Origin: Cognatishimia coralii
GTDB lineage: Bacteria > Pseudomonadota > Alphaproteobacteria > Rhodobacterales > Rhodobacteraceae
DNA: 64,000 nt
Reading direction: 5' to 3'
NCBI RefSeq assembly: GCF_037478305.1
Contig: NZ_JBBGAZ010000001.1
Span: forward strand, 496,001 to 560,000
Of the stretch, positions 52,868 through 61,678 are shown in pieces (the first letter of the stretch is position 1; each line of letters starts with the position of its first letter). The notes under the pieces were generated by a model, which searched no databases, was not told the origin of the DNA, and saw nothing but the letters and a program-made list of their open reading frames with translations. The position numbers were made by a program, and so were the translations under genes.

Positions 52868-54153
52868 TAGCCGCGACGACGCTCCAGCCAAAGTTCAAGA
52901 CGCGCGAGGATTGACGTGCGCAGAGCTTCGTCTTCGATCTCATCAACTGCTTCGGCAAGGAAGGCCAATGTCATGAGGTCGGTTGCGATGTCCTTTGGAA
53001 CGCCGCGTGCGCGCAGATAGAAAAGACCTTCTTCGTCAATCGCACCAGAGGTCGAGCCATGCGAGCAGGCCACATCATCGGCATAGATCTCGAGTTCCGG
53101 TTTCGCGAGGAACTGGCTGTCGTCATCCAGCAGCAGAGACTGGCTGATCTGATAACCATCAGTCTTTTGCGCGCCAGGCTGCACAAGGATCTTGCCTTGG
53201 AACACGCCTGTCGCACCATTGCGCAGAACCTTTTTGAACACCTGACGGCTTTCGCAATTCACCGCGTCATGGGTCACGAACACAGTGTCATCATGGTGGA
53301 AATCACCATCGCCCACGCAGGCTCCGGCAACATGGGCCACCGCGTCATCGCCGGTCAGCTCGATCACACATTCATTGCGCGTCAGGATACCATTCGCCGT
53401 AACGGTGAAGGATTTGAACACACTTTCCGTGCCAAGCCGCGCGAACGTATGCGTGACGGCACGACGCTCATGGTCGCGTCCTTGCGAACGGATGTGGTGG
53501 AATTCAGCCTTATCGGCCACATCGACTTCGATCATCTTGTTGAACCGCGCCGCCGCCGGGCCGTTTTCCAAAACGGTCAGCTTGGCCTCTGCGTCAAGTT
53601 TAATCACGTGGTGCAAAATCGCATCCGACGTGGTCGACTCGTGCTTATAGATCAAACTCACCGGCTTGCTGACCTGACCAGTTACATGGATCGCAACCCC
53701 ATCCGTCGCCAGCGCTGTATTCAGCGCCGCCAGAGGGCGTTCGACCGGATCCTGACCTTTGATTTCGAGCGTACCGTAAAGATCCTTCGCCCAGTGGATA
53801 TCGGCTTGCCCAATGTCCGCGAGGCGTTCAATCGTCAGGCCTTCGCCTGCGAAATCATCGGAGGCCTCTGCATCATAGACGCCATCCACAAAGACGATCT
53901 TAAGGCGGTCGATCTCGTGAAACATTGGCTCTTCGTCATTAACAAATAGCGCAGCTTCAACTGGTTCCGCGGAGGTCAAAGTGTCCGGGCGGGTGTACTT
54001 CCAATATTCATCACGGGCATGAGGCAGCCCCATGGCTTTCACGCGCGACAGAGCGTCTTCGCGTGCTGCCGACAACCACGCGCCGCTTTCTGGAAGGGCA
54101 ACGTCCTCCAATTGGGCGGCGGTGGCCTCTTGTTTCAATTGAGCCAAACGCAT
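52867..54153 (-). CDS. sufD: Fe-S cluster assembly protein SufD
   Basis: 428 aa, SufBD family beta-helix; partner of SufB and SufC in scaffold assembly. It contains the C-terminal conserved stretch SHGSTSGAIDEEGLFYLRARG, with histidine but lacking the SufB cysteine. The ATG overlaps the sufC stop codon (TGATG at 54153). It takes part in iron acquisition for the scaffold. Confidence 0.92.
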   Translation of the reverse strand: MRLAQLKQEATAAQLEDVALPESGAWLSAAREDALSRVKAMGLPHARDEYWKYTRPDTLTSAEPVEAALFVNDEEPMFHEIDRLKIVFVDGVYDAEASDDFAGEGLTIERLADIGQADIHWAKDLYGTLEIKGQDPVERPLAALNTALATDGVAIHVTGQVSKPVSLIYKHESTTSDAILHHVIKLDAEAKLTVLENGPAAARFNKMIEVDVADKAEFHHIRSQGRDHERRAVTHTFARLGTESVFKSFTVTANGILTRNECVIELTGDDAVAHVAGACVGDGDFHHDDTVFVTHDAVNCESRQVFKKVLRNGATGVFQGKILVQPGAQKTDGYQISQSLLLDDDSQFLAKPELEIYADDVACSHGSTSGAIDEEGLFYLRARGVPKDIATDLMTLAFLAEAVDEIEDEALRTSILARLELWLERRRG

Positions 54154-54908
54154 CAGGCGACCTCCGCCAGAATGTCAGCGTAACCGTTCTCTTCGACCTC
54201 AAGCGCCAGCTCCGGGCCGCCGGTTTTCACGATGCGGCCGTCTGCCATAATGTGCACGACGTCTGGTTTGATGTGGTCGAGCAGACGCTGATAGTGGGTG
54301 ATCACGAGGAAACCACGACCCTCAGAGCGCAGCGCGTTGACACCTTCGGACACCAGTTTCATCGCGTCCACGTCCAGACCAGAGTCAGTCTCATCAAGGA
54401 TGCACATCTTTGGCTCGAGCATCGCCATCTGCAGGATCTCGTTGCGTTTTTTCTCACCGCCAGAGAAGCCCATGTTCACAGGACGCTTCAGCATATCCGC
54501 ATCGATCTTGAGAGTCTTTGCCTTGGCACGAATGTCCTTCAGGAAGTCCGCCGCAGAGAGCTCTTCTTCATCACGCGCCTTGCGCTGAGCGTTCACCGCG
54601 GTGCGCAGGAAGGTCATGTTGCTGACACCCGGGATCTCGACCGGATATTGGAACGCCAGAAACAGGCCCTCGGCCGCGCGCTCTTCTGGTTCCATCTCAA
54701 GCAGGTCTTCGCCATCCAAAGACGCAGCGCCCTCGGTGACTTCATAGCCATCACGGCCAGACAGAACATAAGAGAGCGTCGATTTACCAGAGCCGTTGGG
54801 CCCCATGATCGCATGCACTTTGCCCGCTTCAACCGTCAGGTCTACACCCTTCAGGATCTGCTTGTCTTCGTCTTCCAGTTTGACCTTCAGGCCTTTGATT
54901 TCCAACAT
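54153..54908 (-). CDS. sufC: Fe-S cluster assembly ATPase SufC
   Basis: 251 aa from MLEIKGLKVKLEDEDKQ (54908). ABC ATPase with Walker A GPNGSGKSTLSYVL, signature FSGGEKKRNEILQMA, Walker B and D-loop CILDETDSGLDVD. It binds SufB/SufD and drives cluster assembly by ATP-dependent rearrangement. It follows the 56-aa membrane peptide by 34 bases. Confidence 0.95.
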   Translation of the reverse strand: MLEIKGLKVKLEDEDKQILKGVDLTVEAGKVHAIMGPNGSGKSTLSYVLSGRDGYEVTEGAASLDGEDLLEMEPEERAAEGLFLAFQYPVEIPGVSNMTFLRTAVNAQRKARDEEELSAADFLKDIRAKAKTLKIDADMLKRPVNMGFSGGEKKRNEILQMAMLEPKMCILDETDSGLDVDAMKLVSEGVNALRSEGRGFLVITHYQRLLDHIKPDVVHIMADGRIVKTGGPELALEVEENGYADILAEVA

Positions 54909-54942
54909 GTTCTTTTCCTCATCCGCCCGCACATCAGGCGGT

Positions 54943-55113
54943 TCATTTCCGTATTACAAAATGGGCCACCAAGGACCCGAAAAACCCGCTGACGAAACTC
55001 ACCGCCAGCACTTGCGTGGCCCCAAGCATCGGCGCGATGCTGCTGACCACCAAAGCGAAAACCGCGCAGAATGCCCCTGTCGTGCAGGCCGGCAAAAGCG
55101 CGCTTCGCCACAT
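54943..55113 (-). CDS. Small two-span membrane protein, 56 aa, in suf operon
   Basis: Read by hand: MWRSALLPACTTGAFCAVFA, then a second hydrophobic block (AVSFVSGFFGSLVAHFVIRK). Two short membrane helices with a basic end. The ATG overlaps the YbjQ stop (TAATG), which argues that it is translated as part of the operon. Too short for routine gene calling. Function unknown. Confidence 0.6.
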   Translation of the reverse strand: MWRSALLPACTTGAFCAVFALVVSSIAPMLGATQVLAVSFVSGFFGSLVAHFVIRK

Positions 55114-55427
55114 TATTTCAGCACCACAGCGGTGCCCGAGGCCGAGACCATCAACATGGATTGCCCAATGACCTCATAATCCAGATCCACGCCCACGACC
55201 GCATTCGCGCCTTTGGCCATGGCCCGCTCTTCCAGCTCGCGCAGTGCCGTGTCCCGCGCATCCTGCAGCTTGCTTTCATAGGCACCAGACCGGCCACCCA
55301 CGATATCAGTGATGCTCGCAAAGACATCGCGGACAACATTCGCGCCCATGATGGCCTCGCCCACGACGATGCCGCGATAGTCGACGATCTGATGACCCTC
55401 GATTGTATTGGTTGTGCTGACGATCAT
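55113..55427 (-). CDS. YbjQ / heavy-metal-binding (UPF0145) protein
   Basis: 104 aa from MIVSTTNTIEGHQIVDYRG (55427). The family's alternating beta core (GIVVGEAIMGANVVRDVFAS, GANAVVGVDLDYEVIG) is well preserved. The UPF0145 family is a homopentameric fold of unknown role. The codons before 55427 in the same frame are antisense-like. It overlaps the membrane-protein stop by 4 bases (ATGA-type) and the next gene's start. Confidence 0.82.
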   Translation of the reverse strand: MIVSTTNTIEGHQIVDYRGIVVGEAIMGANVVRDVFASITDIVGGRSGAYESKLQDARDTALRELEERAMAKGANAVVGVDLDYEVIGQSMLMVSASGTAVVLK

Positions 55428-55630
55428 AGCGATCCTCCAATCCAAGTGATCAGCATCATGACAGCCAGACAGACAAAGCCGATGACGCCCGATGTGACGA
55501 TGACAGAGCCGCCAATCAGCCCCTCGGTATTGCCGCGTTGTTTGCGGATCCCGAGGCCGATGAGGCTGCCGACCATCATGCCGACACCCACGCCGAGGCT
55601 CTGTTGCATAAGGGCCTGAATGGTTTCCAT
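55424..55630 (-). CDS. Small two-span membrane protein, 68 aa, in suf operon
   Basis: METIQALMQQSLGVGVGMMV then a second helix near the C-terminus (VIVTSGVIGFVCLAVMMLIT). Glycine-rich helices with a basic connecting loop (GIRKQRGNTEG). It starts one base after the sufB stop and overlaps the YbjQ start by 4 bases. Unrecognised; conserved only by its position in the chain of overlaps. Confidence 0.7.
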   Translation of the reverse strand: METIQALMQQSLGVGVGMMVGSLIGLGIRKQRGNTEGLIGGSVIVTSGVIGFVCLAVMMLITWIGGSL

Positions 55631-57147
55631 CAGCCCACGGACCCTTCAAGCGAAATCGCCACAAGCTGTTGAGCTTCCATGGCAAATTCCATTGGCAGCG
55701 CCTGCAGAACCTCTTTGGCAAAGCCGTTGACGATCAGCGCAACCGCCTCTTCTTCGTCCATGCCCCGCTGGCGGCAATAGAACATTTGCTCGTCGTCCAC
55801 CTTGGATGTGGTCGCCTCGTGCTCAACACGCGATGAGTTGTTCTTCACCTCGATATACGGCACCGTATGGGCCCCGCATTTGTCGCCGATGAGCAGACTG
55901 TCACACTGCGTGTAGTTCCGCGAATTTTTGGCCTTCGGGTGCATCGAGACCTGACCGCGATAAGTGTTCTGCGCCACGCCCGCCGAGATGCCTTTGGACA
56001 CGATCCGGGACTTGGTGTTCTTGCCCAGATGGATCATTTTTGTGCCGGTATCGGCCTGCTGGTGGTTGTTGGCAATCGCGATGGAATAGAACTCGCCCTG
56101 GCTCTCCTCGCCACGCAGGATGCAGGACGGGTATTTCCAGGTGACGGCCGAGCCGGTTTCCACCTGCGTCCACATCATCTTGGCCCGATCACCCCGGCAG
56201 TCCGCGCGTTTGGTCACAAAGTTATAGATGCCGCCCTTGCCGTTCTCATCCCCTGGGAACCAGTTCTGAACGGTGGAGTATTTCACCTCGGCGTCTTCTT
56301 CGATGATGATCTCAACCACAGCGGCGTGCAACTGCGCGGTGTCGCGTTGCGGCGCGGTACAGCCTTCGAGGTAGGACACATAGCTGCCCTTGTCGGCAAT
56401 GATCAGCGTGCGTTCAAACTGACCGGTGTTTTCCGCATTGATGCGGAAATAGGTGGACAGTTCCATCGGGCAGCGCACGCCCGGTGGGATGTAAACGAAA
56501 GAGCCATCGGAAAACACCGCAGAGTTCAGCGTTGCATAGAAGTTGTCCTGCACAGGCACCACAGAGCCGAGGTATTTCTTAACCAGCTCAGGATGCTCTT
56601 TGATCGCCTCAGAGATCGAGCAGAAAATCACGCCCGCTTTCTTGAGTTCCGCCTGGAAGGTCGTGCCAACAGAGACCGAGTCAAAAACCGCATCGACCGC
56701 GACCTTACGGCCCTCGGCTGGCGCATCCTCAGCGCCTTCAACGCCTGCCAAAATCATCTGTTCTTTCAGAGGAATGCCGAGCTTTTGATATGTTTCCAAT
56801 AGCTTAGGATCCACGTCATCCAAAGACTTCGGCTTTTCTTCCATGCTCTTTGGACGCGCGTAGTAGTATTGATCCTGAAAATCGATCTCTGGATAGCTGA
56901 CCATCGCCCAGTCAGGCTCTTCGCGAGACAGCCAACGCTGATAGGCCTCAAGACGCCATTCGGTCATCCACTCTGGTTCGTCATTCTTTTCAGAAATCAG
57001 ACGCACGATATCTTCGGAAAGGCCCTTCGGGGCGTATTCCATTTCGATTTCGGTTTCCCAACCGTATTTATAGGCGCCGCCGACCTCGCGTACCGCATCC
57101 ACGGTCTCCTGATCGACACCTTCTTTTACGTCTTGGTCCAAAATGGC
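55630..57147 (-). CDS. sufB: Fe-S cluster assembly protein SufB
   Basis: 505 aa from MAILDQDVKEGVDQ with a strong GAAGGAG site (57147). The beta-helix scaffold carries the conserved cysteine-type segment near YVSYLEGCTAPQRDTAQLHAAV and the C-terminal NSSRVEHEATTSKVDDEQMFYCRQRG. It is the primary scaffold on which the cluster is built with SufC and SufD. Located 18 bases after the nifS-like stop. Confidence 0.95.
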   Translation of the reverse strand, partial: AILDQDVKEGVDQETVDAVREVGGAYKYGWETEIEMEYAPKGLSEDIVRLISEKNDEPEWMTEWRLEAYQRWLSREEPDWAMVSYPEIDFQDQYYYARPKSMEEKPKSLDDVDPKLLETYQKLGIPLKEQMILAGVEGAEDAPAEGRKVAVDAVFDSVSVGTTFQAELKKAGVIFCSISEAIKEHPELVKKYLGSVVPVQDNFYATLNSAVFSDGSFVYIPPGVRCPMELSTYFRINAENTGQFERTLIIADKGSYVSYLEGCTAPQRDTAQLHAAVVEIIIEEDAEVKYSTVQNWFPGDENGKGGIYNFVTKRADCRGDRAKMMWTQVETGSAVTWKYPSCILRGEESQGEFYSIAIANNHQQADTGTKMIHLGKNTKSRIVSKGISAGVAQNTYRGQVSMHPKAKNSRNYTQCDSLLIGDKCGAHTVPYIEVKNNSSRVEHEATTSKVDDEQMFYCRQRGMDEEEAVALIVNGFAKEVLQALPMEFAMEAQQLVAISLEGSVG

Positions 57148-57165
57148 CATCTGCGTCTCCTTCAA

Positions 57166-58212
57166 TCACGCCGCGCGGGCGCGGAATTTCTGCCATTGAG
57201 CCAGCCAAGCTTTGGCAAACCCCATGACCTCTTGTTCTGTTGTCTGCGGACCAAGGCTGACCCTGATCGCACTTGACGCTGTGGTTGCGTCATATCCCAT
57301 GGCTTGCAGCACGGCGCTGGCCTTGACCTTGCCCGACGAACAGGCCGAGCCTGCCGAAATCGCATAGCCCGCCAGATCCATCTGCATCACCTGTGTCTCG
57401 CCCTTCCAGCCGGGCACGGCGAAACAACTTGTGTTGGGAAGGCGGTTCGCACCCTTCCCAACAAAAATTGTCTCATTTGCTGCGCTTTCAATGGTTTCTT
57501 CCAACAAATCGCGCAATTTTTCGATGTCAGACCAAATGCCGCGCTCAATATCGCGCTGTGCGGCCTCGGCTGCGGCGGCAAAACCCACCGCACCGATGAT
57601 ATTCTCGGTGCCTGCGCGGCGTCCCATCTCTTGACCGCCGCCTTTCAAGCGCGCCTCAAGGTCAATGCCCCGTTTCATCACCAATGCGCCGATACCTTTC
57701 GGGCCGCCCAGCTTATGCGCCGATACAATCGCCATATCCGCGCCCAGCCAGTTGAAGGCAACTGGCAGTTTGCCAAAGGCTTGCGTGGCGTCCGTAACCG
57801 ACAGGCCCTGCGGTAATGACTGGATCACGCCGGTCTCGGAGTTCGCAAGTTGCAAGGTCGACGATCTCGGATCGATAACCGTGACGGCTCCGGTGCTATC
57901 CACTGCATGGGAATGCACATCCGCAACCCAGGCGCGCACTGCGTCATGTTCTACATCACAGCCCAGAATATCCCGCCCCTGCAGCGCCAAGGACGCCGCT
58001 TCTGTGGCACTCGAGGTAAAAACAACCTCCGCCCCATCCGCGCCAAAAGCCGAAGCCACCGTCTGCCGCGCCTTTTCCAAGGCGGATTTCGCCGCGCGAC
58101 CTTCGGAATGGACCGAAGAGGGATTGCCGATGAGGGACATCGACCCAATCATAGCCTCCCGCGCCTCAGGACGCAGCGGCGTCGTCGCGTTATGGTCTAA
58201 ATACGCGCGCAT
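57166..58212 (-). CDS. NifS/IscS-like cysteine desulfurase
   Basis: 348 aa, class I (group I) desulfurase. PLP lysine in AIVSAHKLGGPKGIGALV and the extended catalytic loop with SAGSACSSGKVKASAVLQAMG, including the mobile cysteine. It is the second desulfurase of the operon, distinct from SufS by its long Cys loop. It overlaps the iscR stop by one base. Confidence 0.9.
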   Translation of the reverse strand: MRAYLDHNATTPLRPEAREAMIGSMSLIGNPSSVHSEGRAAKSALEKARQTVASAFGADGAEVVFTSSATEAASLALQGRDILGCDVEHDAVRAWVADVHSHAVDSTGAVTVIDPRSSTLQLANSETGVIQSLPQGLSVTDATQAFGKLPVAFNWLGADMAIVSAHKLGGPKGIGALVMKRGIDLEARLKGGGQEMGRRAGTENIIGAVGFAAAAEAAQRDIERGIWSDIEKLRDLLEETIESAANETIFVGKGANRLPNTSCFAVPGWKGETQVMQMDLAGYAISAGSACSSGKVKASAVLQAMGYDATTASSAIRVSLGPQTTEQEVMGFAKAWLAQWQKFRARAA

Positions 58213-58673
58213 CAGTCCTCATCCACCACCGCAAACAAGGACGGCACAGCCGGACAGGGCGCAAGGCCGTTTTCAACGATATCAGAAAGCCGTGTTTGAT
58301 GCAGGAACACATAAACATGGGCCGACAGCCCTTCCCACAAGCGGTTCGCCATAGACTGCGCCCGCGAGCCCGATTGCCCACCAGAGGCCCCCGCCCCCGT
58401 ATGCAGCGCCGACACGGTCTCATCCACCGCCGCCAGCACATCCACGATCCGAATCTCAGCAGTTGGACGTGCCAAACGATAGCCACCGCCGGGCCCGCGC
58501 ACAGAGTCCACCAATTCAGCACGGCGCAATTTGAGGAAAAGCTGCTCGAGATAGGCCAGTGAAATATCCTGACGTTCGGAAATCTCGGACAAAGTCACCA
58601 GTTTTTCAGTGGGTTGCAACGCAATATCCGCAAGGGCGACGACCGCGTAGCGTCCCTTCGTCGAGAGTTTCAT
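58212..58673 (-). CDS. iscR: Rrf2-family regulator, IscR-like, single cysteine
   Basis: 153 aa. N-terminal winged helix (MKLSTKGRYAVVALADIALQ, SLAYLEQLFLKLRRAELVDSVRGPGGGYRLAR) typical of IscR. It lacks the three-cysteine plus histidine cluster motif of E. coli IscR: only one cysteine exists, in LAPCPAVPSL. Rhodobacter sphaeroides IscR also uses an unusual single-Cys arrangement. First gene of the suf operon, which has an ICE-type box upstream. Confidence 0.88.
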   Translation of the reverse strand: MKLSTKGRYAVVALADIALQPTEKLVTLSEISERQDISLAYLEQLFLKLRRAELVDSVRGPGGGYRLARPTAEIRIVDVLAAVDETVSALHTGAGASGGQSGSRAQSMANRLWEGLSAHVYVFLHQTRLSDIVENGLAPCPAVPSLFAVVDED

Positions 58674-58766
58674 AGCCCCAATTCCTCGCGCGAATTCGTT
58701 GACCTCCGTCGCCGCATTGCGTAGACCGCTTTAAACGCCAAACGAAGCAGGCCGCAGCGGCCTGTA

Positions 58767-58783
58767 GTTAGAATAGTTCTAAA
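58767..58783. promoter_or_regulatory. ICE-type (Irr) operator upstream of suf operon
   Basis: GTTAGAATAGTTCTAAA matches the TTTAGAA-N3-TTCTAAA iron-control element bound by Irr in alphaproteobacteria at all but the first base (TTAGAA-TAG-TTCTAA is a perfect dyad). It lies 94 bp before the iscR start and 60 bp before the hydrolase start. Irr control of suf operons is known in this group. Confidence 0.75.
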
Positions 58784-58842
58784 GTGCCCGAGGGATTTCG
58801 TCAAGAAACCTTTACACTTTATTGAAGGAGGCAGGCAGACAT

Positions 58843-59496
58843 ATGCCCGAGGTCATTTTCCCTGGTCCAGAAGGACGTCTTGAAGGCCGCTATCACCCGC
58901 AAAAAGATCGCGACGCGCCGATTGCCATCGTGCTGCATCCGCATCCGCAATTCGGCGGGACGATGAACAACAAAGTGGTCTACAACCTGCATTACGCCTT
59001 TTACAACATGGGCTTCACCGTTCTGCGGTTTAACTTCCGTGGCGTGGGCCGCTCTCAGGGCGAATATGACCAAGGTGTTGGTGAACTGTCTGATGCGGCT
59101 TCGGCACTGGACTACCTGCAGTCCATGAACACCAATTCCAAGCACTGCTGGGTCGCTGGCTTTAGCTTCGGTGCCTGGATCGGTATGCAGCTTTTGATGC
59201 GTCGTCCAGAAATCACCGGTTTCATCAGCGTGTCGCCACCTGCAAATATGTATGATTTCAGCTTCTTGGCGCCATGCCCGTCCTCTGGCCTGATCATTAA
59301 CGGCACTGGCGACCGGGTTGCACCTCCTGCGGACACCACCAATCTGGTGAACAAGCTGCACGAGCAAAAAGGCATCACGATCACACACACCGAAATCGAA
59401 GGCGCGGATCACTTCTTTAAAGAACCGCATATGGATCACATGATCGGTGACGTCACCGACTATGTGAAACGCCGCCTCACCGAGAACACGCGGTAA
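58843..59496 (+). CDS. Alpha/beta hydrolase (serine hydrolase family)
   Basis: 217 aa. The nucleophile is in VAGFSFGAWIGMQL (G-x-S-x-G), and His in GADHFFKEPHMD. The fold matches the 'alpha/beta hydrolase, DUF' group seen widely in bacteria, with LHPHPQFGGTMNNKVV near the start. An esterase/thioesterase role is plausible but not assigned. ATG at 58843 preferred; AAGGAGG site lies 9-15 bases upstream. Confidence 0.85.
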   Translation: MPEVIFPGPEGRLEGRYHPQKDRDAPIAIVLHPHPQFGGTMNNKVVYNLHYAFYNMGFTVLRFNFRGVGRSQGEYDQGVGELSDAASALDYLQSMNTNSKHCWVAGFSFGAWIGMQLLMRRPEITGFISVSPPANMYDFSFLAPCPSSGLIINGTGDRVAPPADTTNLVNKLHEQKGITITHTEIEGADHFFKEPHMDHMIGDVTDYVKRRLTENTR

Positions 59497-59499
59497 TCC

Positions 59500-59721
59500 A
59501 TGAGCTACGTTGAAAACCTGGGCGAAAAGCTCGCACGCGATGTTCTGAAGGCCCAAAAGGAAACGGGCGATCTGAATATGGTGCAGACCATCGGCCAGGT
59601 TCTTGAGGCCTCGTCCTCGACCCTACACGAAGCCTATATGACCGCCGTGCGCGTCTATGACGCCGAAGAACGCGCGCGCAAAACACTTGCCCAAATGCTC
59701 GGGAGCCAGCCGCCACGATGA
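59500..59721 (+). CDS. Small helical protein, 73 aa
   Basis: Highly helical and polar (ENLGEKLARDVLKAQKETGD, EASSSTLHEAYMTAVRVYDA). No signal or membrane span, no cysteine. It starts 4 bases after the hydrolase stop and overlaps the next gene's start by 4 bases, so it is translated in the same unit. Not recognised. Confidence 0.6.
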   Translation: MSYVENLGEKLARDVLKAQKETGDLNMVQTIGQVLEASSSTLHEAYMTAVRVYDAEERARKTLAQMLGSQPPR

Positions 59722-60887
59722 CCACGACGCTCGACCAACAGATTGATTTTCTGAATGAAATCGACAAGTTGAAGAGCGTCATCCGGTCAAGCTACATCGT
59801 GGATGGTTCGCGATTTGAGAATTCAGCCGAACATAGCTGGCATCTGGCGCTCTATGCTTTGATCTTTGCGCCTCATGCTGGCGAGGACGTCGACATCCTG
59901 CGCGTCATTCAGATGCTGTTGCTGCATGACATCGTCGAGATTGATGTGGGCGATCACCCGATTGATCTCCCCACCGATTGGGAGGCCGTTGCCGTCGCAG
60001 AGCAAGCCGCCGCAGCGCGCATTTTTGGTATGTTGCCGGCCGCTCAGAGCACGGTTTTGCGGGAGATCTGGCGAGAGTTTGAAGCCGCGCAAACCCCAAG
60101 CGCGCGGTTTGCCAAAGCGCTGGATGCCTGCCAACCGATCTTTCAAACCCTTAACAACGCAAGGGAAATCCCAGATCACGTCGAGATCGTTCAGGACAAC
60201 CTCAAAACCGGACGCGCCCGTATGTTGGTCGACCGCTTCCCCGAAGCCCATGCCTATGCGTCTCAGGAACTTGGATGGACAAAGGAAAGCCCCTCACAGG
60301 ACTTTTTGAAACGTCTCGCGTTCCTTATCGAAGTCGACCGCCTGAAAACCGTCACCCGCGCCACGAAACTCTGCGACAACTCGCGTCGTGAAACCAGTGG
60401 CGAACACTCGTGGCACATCGCCATGTATGCATGGGTCCTGGCTGAACATGCTCATGCCCGCATTGATATCGCTCGCGTGCTCAAAATGCTGCTGATCCAC
60501 GATCTGGTGGAAATCGACGTCGGCGACGCCCCGATCCACGGCAATCACAATATCGCCGAGATAGAAGCCAAAGAAGCCGCCGCAGCAGGCCGCATCTTTG
60601 GCCTTTTGCCCGACGCACAGGGCCAAGAGCTGCGCGCCCTCTGGGACGAATTTGAATCCGCAGAAAGCGATGACGCGGTTTTTGCGAAATCCGTGGACCG
60701 CGTGCAGCCCGTCAACGCCAACCTCGAAACCGGCGGCGGCAGCTGGGTGGAATACAAGGTCTCTCGCCAGCAACTCGAAGACCGCGTCGGCTGGAAAGTC
60801 GCCAAAGGCGCGCCGGACCTATGGGATCACCTGCAGGTGCGCATTGGGGCTTGGTTTGAGGTCAATGCTGAAAAGCTAGAGGCCTAG
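59718..60887 (+). CDS. Tandem HD-domain phosphohydrolase (two HDDC2/YfbR-like domains)
   Basis: 389 aa with two related HD domains in one chain. Domain 1 (about 1-185): EHSWHLALYA, LLLHDIVEIDVGDHP. Domain 2 (about 195-385): EHSWHIAMYA, LLIHDLVEIDVGDAP. Each has the complete metal-binding His...HD...D pattern, so both may be active. YfbR-like enzymes hydrolyse deoxyribonucleoside monophosphates. A single-chain duplication of this domain is unusual; the two halves agree by eye at most motif positions. ATG overlaps the upstream stop. Confidence 0.85.
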   Translation: MTTTLDQQIDFLNEIDKLKSVIRSSYIVDGSRFENSAEHSWHLALYALIFAPHAGEDVDILRVIQMLLLHDIVEIDVGDHPIDLPTDWEAVAVAEQAAAARIFGMLPAAQSTVLREIWREFEAAQTPSARFAKALDACQPIFQTLNNAREIPDHVEIVQDNLKTGRARMLVDRFPEAHAYASQELGWTKESPSQDFLKRLAFLIEVDRLKTVTRATKLCDNSRRETSGEHSWHIAMYAWVLAEHAHARIDIARVLKMLLIHDLVEIDVGDAPIHGNHNIAEIEAKEAAAAGRIFGLLPDAQGQELRALWDEFESAESDDAVFAKSVDRVQPVNANLETGGGSWVEYKVSRQQLEDRVGWKVAKGAPDLWDHLQVRIGAWFEVNAEKLEA

Positions 60888-61678
60888 GCCGCGACCTCGA
60901 CACGGTTTGGATTAAAGTCCATTTCGCGAAGCCCCTCAGATGTAACCGAAATCATCTTCCCCGGAGCCAGCTCGATCCAACCGTCCTCATTGGTTTCCAA
61001 CGGTTCTGACACCACCGCCCAGCCTCTACGCGTTTCGCTATAGCGATAGTAAACCGACGGCGCGATATGGTCGCTTGAATACCGCGCAGCATAGAGCGTT
61101 TGCCCATCTGAAAAAGCTGCCGAAAGCCGCATATGTGGCGACTCTCCGGTTTCGCGGCTCTGGTTTTCCAACCAGGCCACAGACTGCTCAAGCGCAGCGC
61201 AGGGGTCGCGATTCAACCCATATCCCAACGCCAAGAGAAACAGAACTTCGCTGTCCGTGCCACCCAAGCGTTTGCCATAGAGGTCGTCTGGAACAGCCAT
61301 ATCGGCGGCCTTGCGAAACTGCTCAAACCCGCCGACCTGACCGTTGTGCATGAAGGTCCAATTCCGCGCGGCAAAGGGGTGGCAATTGTTGCGCGAGGTG
61401 CTGGCGCCAGTCGACGCGCGCACATGGGACAGGAACAGCCGCGATTTCACCTGATGTGCCAAAGACCGCAGGTTTGGATCCGACCACGCGGGATAAACAT
61501 CCCGATAAAGTCCCGGTTCTGGGCGCTCATTATACCAGGCAATCCCAAAGCCATCCGCATTTGTGGTCGTCTTGCATTCCGTCGCCTCAACACTCTGCGC
61601 CACTAGCGAATGGTCTGGGCGCGTGATGATATCTTCCAGGTAAATCGGTTCTCCGATATAGGCGGCCCAACGGCACAT
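60884..61678 (-). CDS. Class II glutamine amidotransferase, EgtC/YafJ-like
   Basis: 264 aa. Cys2 is the N-terminal nucleophile (MCRWAAYIGEPIYLED) and the family's FLSHVRASTG and NCHPFAARNWTFMHNGQVGG segments are intact. The family is a glutamine/gamma-glutamyl hydrolase, but no fused synthetase domain exists here; EgtC acts in ergothioneine synthesis. No ergothioneine genes are adjacent, so function is unassigned. It overlaps the stop of the HD gene on the other strand. Confidence 0.88.
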   Translation of the reverse strand: MCRWAAYIGEPIYLEDIITRPDHSLVAQSVEATECKTTTNADGFGIAWYNERPEPGLYRDVYPAWSDPNLRSLAHQVKSRLFLSHVRASTGASTSRNNCHPFAARNWTFMHNGQVGGFEQFRKAADMAVPDDLYGKRLGGTDSEVLFLLALGYGLNRDPCAALEQSVAWLENQSRETGESPHMRLSAAFSDGQTLYAARYSSDHIAPSVYYRYSETRRGWAVVSEPLETNEDGWIELAPGKMISVTSEGLREMDFNPNRVEVAA

